DNA of 57,720 bases from a filamentous cyanobacterium CCP3 (GTDB lineage: Bacteria > Cyanobacteriota > Cyanobacteriia > Phormidesmidales > Phormidesmidaceae). The DNA lies in the NCBI GenBank assembly GCA_003022385.1, contig PYGV01000007.1:1-57720 (forward strand). The letters run 5' to 3'. The translations under genes were made by a program, and so were the position numbers. The first letter of the stretch is position 1; each line of letters opens with the position of its first letter. Below are positions 55,806 through 57,720 of this stretch, in pieces. The notes beneath the pieces were generated by a model that saw only the letters and a list, made by a program, of their open reading frames with translations, had not been told where the DNA came from and made no database searches.

Positions 55806-56630
55806 TCAGATTTGCTCCGGTTGACGGCAGACCCGCAGCCCCCAAAAACCCAGGTCTGGATCGAGGTCAATCCCTTGAGCCAGACCTGGGTTTTGTTTTG
55901 CGATGGCCTGATAGATGGCCGCACTGTCGCCCCCGGTCAGCACCACAGCTCCAGCGGGCCAGTCAGCCCGCCAGGCGGCCATAAAGTCACCAATGCCCGC
56001 CAGTTGAGTGTGCAAAATGCCGCTGGCGATCGCCCCAGCCGTATCAGTCGCCCAGCGCTGGGGCCACTGACTTAGGTCTAGGTCGAGCGCTGGCAGCTGA
56101 TCGGTGTGGGCGTGGAGGGCGCGAAACTGCGATCGCAGCCCCGGTAAAATTGCGCCGCCAATCAGGCGCTGATCTACCCCAGCGGTAAAGGTCAGCGCCG
56201 TGCCGCAATCAATCACCAGCACCGGCCAGCCCCAGCGATCGCCCGCTCCCACCAGGGCGAGGGCGCGATCGACCCCCAGTGTAGGGTAGGTATTGTGCAG
56301 CGGCACTTCAGCCAGGGTGACTTGATGCAGCGCCGAATAGTTAACCAGCCAGGAAAGCGGGGCCTCCACCACCGAGGCCAGCCACAGCTCAGGACAATCT
56401 TGCCAATCCACGTCTCCATCGATTAGAGCAGACGGTAGAGCGACTGGAGGATCGAACTGAAGCCACACGCTAGGGGCGAAGTGATGCCGCTGTAGCGTGT
56501 GGGCCTGGGCTTCGGACAGGGGAGCCGTGTGCCAACTTCCCAACCAGCGATCCCTTTCAAAAGCGCCCCAGTGCCAGCGGCTGTTGCCAATGATTAATGT
56601 CAGCCACAGAGCCTGATCACCGGAACTCAT
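55806..56630 (-). CDS. coaX: Type III pantothenate kinase
   Basis: A 274-aa kinase catalysing the first step of coenzyme A synthesis. Evidence: the N-terminal IGNSRWHWGAF (phosphate loop of the type III fold), TLGVDRALALVGA, VLVIDCGTALTF with the catalytic Asp, IGGAILPGLRSQFRAL and the C-terminal VVLTGGDSAA. Start at ATG 56628-56630; an in-frame TTG at 56660 would add 10 unlikely residues. The 3' end codes NPGL...DPDLGF over a terminator-like inverted repeat that serves the convergent M48 gene. Confidence 0.92.
   Translation of the reverse strand: MSSGDQALWLTLIIGNSRWHWGAFERDRWLGSWHTAPLSEAQAHTLQRHHFAPSVWLQFDPPVALPSALIDGDVDWQDCPELWLASVVEAPLSWLVNYSALHQVTLAEVPLHNTYPTLGVDRALALVGAGDRWGWPVLVIDCGTALTFTAGVDQRLIGGAILPGLRSQFRALHAHTDQLPALDLDLSQWPQRWATDTAGAIASGILHTQLAGIGDFMAAWRADWPAGAVVLTGGDSAAIYQAIAKQNPGLAQGIDLDPDLGFWGLRVCRQPEQI
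55845..55899 (+). terminator. Rho-independent terminator embedded in the coaX coding sequence
   Basis: A perfect 15-bp inverted repeat (55845-55859 and 55880-55894, core CCCAGGTCTGG / CCAGACCTGGG) with a 20-base loop is followed on the plus strand by TTTTGTTTT. It lies 45-100 bp after the stop of the M48 gene, in the correct orientation, but entirely within the last codons of the opposite-strand coaX. Confidence 0.8.
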
Positions 56631-57224
56631 TGCCAAGTTTTTAGCGGCGGAAGAAGACAATTTTCAGTCAAATTCAAACCTGGTTCTTTGGGGCCTAGCA
56701 CTTCTTTTAAACAGAAGGCCTGGGCGGAGATGGGGCGATCGCGCCTTAACCCTTTAAACAACTGAAGAGTGACCATCGTGGCCACTCTCCGTTAAGTCTT
56801 TTACAGTGTATGTGCCAGACAAAGTTAGGATTGCCCTGGTTGGAATAGGCTGCTTAACCGAGTTAAACACCTCTTGAATGAACAAAGAATTCAACAGAAT
56901 GGGCGAACTCTCTAAACTACAGATGCTTCTCACAGCCCGTTGTCTGACCGACAGTTAGGATAGGAAAGGTCAATAATGACCGCCTCTGGAAGGGTTGTTG
57001 TAAAGCGTTTTTGGGTTTGTTGCTAACGAGAGCACCAGCTAATCATGGCGTTAAAACCGATTTGGGCTGGCGAGTTATTCAGTTGTTTTCTATGTATCTA
57101 AACTATCACAGCCAGAGAGCAGTGGGAAGGCCATTGACCTCTTGTTACCGGCTGTTACAGGGGTTAGCAATGTTAACAACATTTCCCGCAAAAAATAGTT
57201 AGCCGGATCCCTCATGCCCATACA
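56631..57224. other. Intergenic region between priA and coaX
   Basis: About 590 bp with no convincing gene. It holds an imperfect hairpin (AGAGTG/CACTCT arms, 56766-56788) and A+T-rich stretches. A 63-codon frame near 57011 lacks a ribosome-binding site. It should contain the coaX promoter. Confidence 0.5.
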
Positions 57225-57720
57225 CTAAGCCAAATTGAGCGGATCGACGTCAATGGTAAGGCTCACCGAGGCCGGACAGTACGGCTTCAGATCCTGTAGG
57301 TTCGGTAGAGGGTGCTCTAGCGGGCCCTTAACCAGCAGGTGCCAGCGATACCGACGCGCCACCCTTGGTATGGGGGCAGGTGCTGGACCTAGCATTTGGT
57401 AGGCTGAGTCTTTGAGCCGCTGGGCCAGCTGCCGAGCCAGGGTTTCAGCCGTTTCTTGCACTGCTTTGGAGTCGGTGCTGCTCAACCGCAGCAAAATCAT
57501 TTGCCCGGCGGGAGGATACTGCAACATCTGCCGCTGCGCCCATTCTGTGGCGATAAACCCCTCGTAGGCGTGCCGGGTCACGGCCTCAATCACCGGATGG
57601 TCGGGGGTGTAGGTCTGCAAAAAAACCTGGCCCGGTTGGGTGCCCCGCCCGGCCCGACCCGCCACCTGAATCAGCATTTGCAGGGCGCGCTCACTAGCCC
57701 AATAATCATTCATATATAAG
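57225..57720 (-). CDS. priA: Primosomal protein N' / replication-restart helicase PriA (3' part)
   Basis: About 165 C-terminal residues; the gene runs off the window at 57720 in the same frame. WASERALQMLIQVAGRAGRG is PriA helicase motif VI region, followed by PGQVFLQTYTPDHPVI, EWAQRQMLQYPPAGQMILLRLSS, and the terminal VSLTIDVDPLNLA typical of PriA. PriA reloads the replisome at stalled forks. Nothing suggests it is broken; it is only cut by the window edge. Confidence 0.94.
   Translation of the reverse strand, partial: LYMNDYWASERALQMLIQVAGRAGRGTQPGQVFLQTYTPDHPVIEAVTRHAYEGFIATEWAQRQMLQYPPAGQMILLRLSSTDSKAVQETAETLARQLAQRLKDSAYQMLGPAPAPIPRVARRYRWHLLVKGPLEHPLPNLQDLKPYCPASVSLTIDVDPLNLA

Noticed and set aside
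57225-57720. priA as a truncated pseudogene
   Set aside because: The frame continues unbroken to the window edge with family-like residues before the first visible ATG; it is only cut by the window.

Overview
The window comes from a cyanobacterial chromosome, most likely a filamentous Leptolyngbya/Nodosilinea-type organism. Three things point there. The HIP1 octamer GCGATCGC recurs throughout. Many genes belong to families restricted to or typical of cyanobacteria (DUF3086, DUF3119, DUF4330, UPF0182, DUF4347 giant proteins, Trp-rich 'W_rich_C' repeats). The housekeeping genes (purB, murF, bioB, coaX, priA) look cyanobacterial. All family names come from reading the protein sequences; no database search was run.

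Layout. 1-4.1 kb: the 5' part of an RRM RNA-binding protein, a small Cys-rich conserved protein, a possible small membrane protein, a class 3 lipase with a long N-terminal extension, and an A+T-richer membrane protein. 4.5-12.4 kb: a UPF0182 membrane protein, a 1155-aa Asp-rich repeat protein with one C-terminal membrane anchor, and purB. 12.8-15.5 kb: a CPA2 antiporter fused to two USP domains, convergent with a DoxX gene across a bidirectional terminator. 15.8-36.5 kb: one uninterrupted minus-strand gene of about 20.7 kb (6,888 aa), a giant RTX/LamG/Calx-beta surface or secreted protein with an N-terminal DUF4347 domain. It contains a nearly identical 345-bp tandem array.

36.8-41 kb: four poorly characterised conserved proteins. 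41.5-45.6 kb: murF convergent with a cluster mlaE - DUF3119 - DUF3086 (lipid transport permease and two cyanobacterial partners). 45.8-51.5 kb: an M16 peptidase pair (one active subunit, one lacking HxxEH) whose last gene overlaps tail-to-tail with a CHASE2-Ser/Thr kinase. 51.5-52.7 kb: a TetR regulator divergent from a frameshifted SnoaL-type ester cyclase remnant. The intergenic region holds an operator-like inverted repeat over a good promoter, and a perfect 30-bp palindrome lies at the frameshift. 52.8-57.7 kb: bioB, a DUF4330 protein, an M48 metalloprotease, coaX and the 3' part of priA.

The most unusual items are the giant gene and its tandem array, the ester-cyclase/palindrome/TetR locus, a 15-bp-stem terminator written inside the coaX coding sequence, and the Asp-rich repeat protein. 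No rRNA, tRNA, CRISPR array, transposase or phage gene was recognised.
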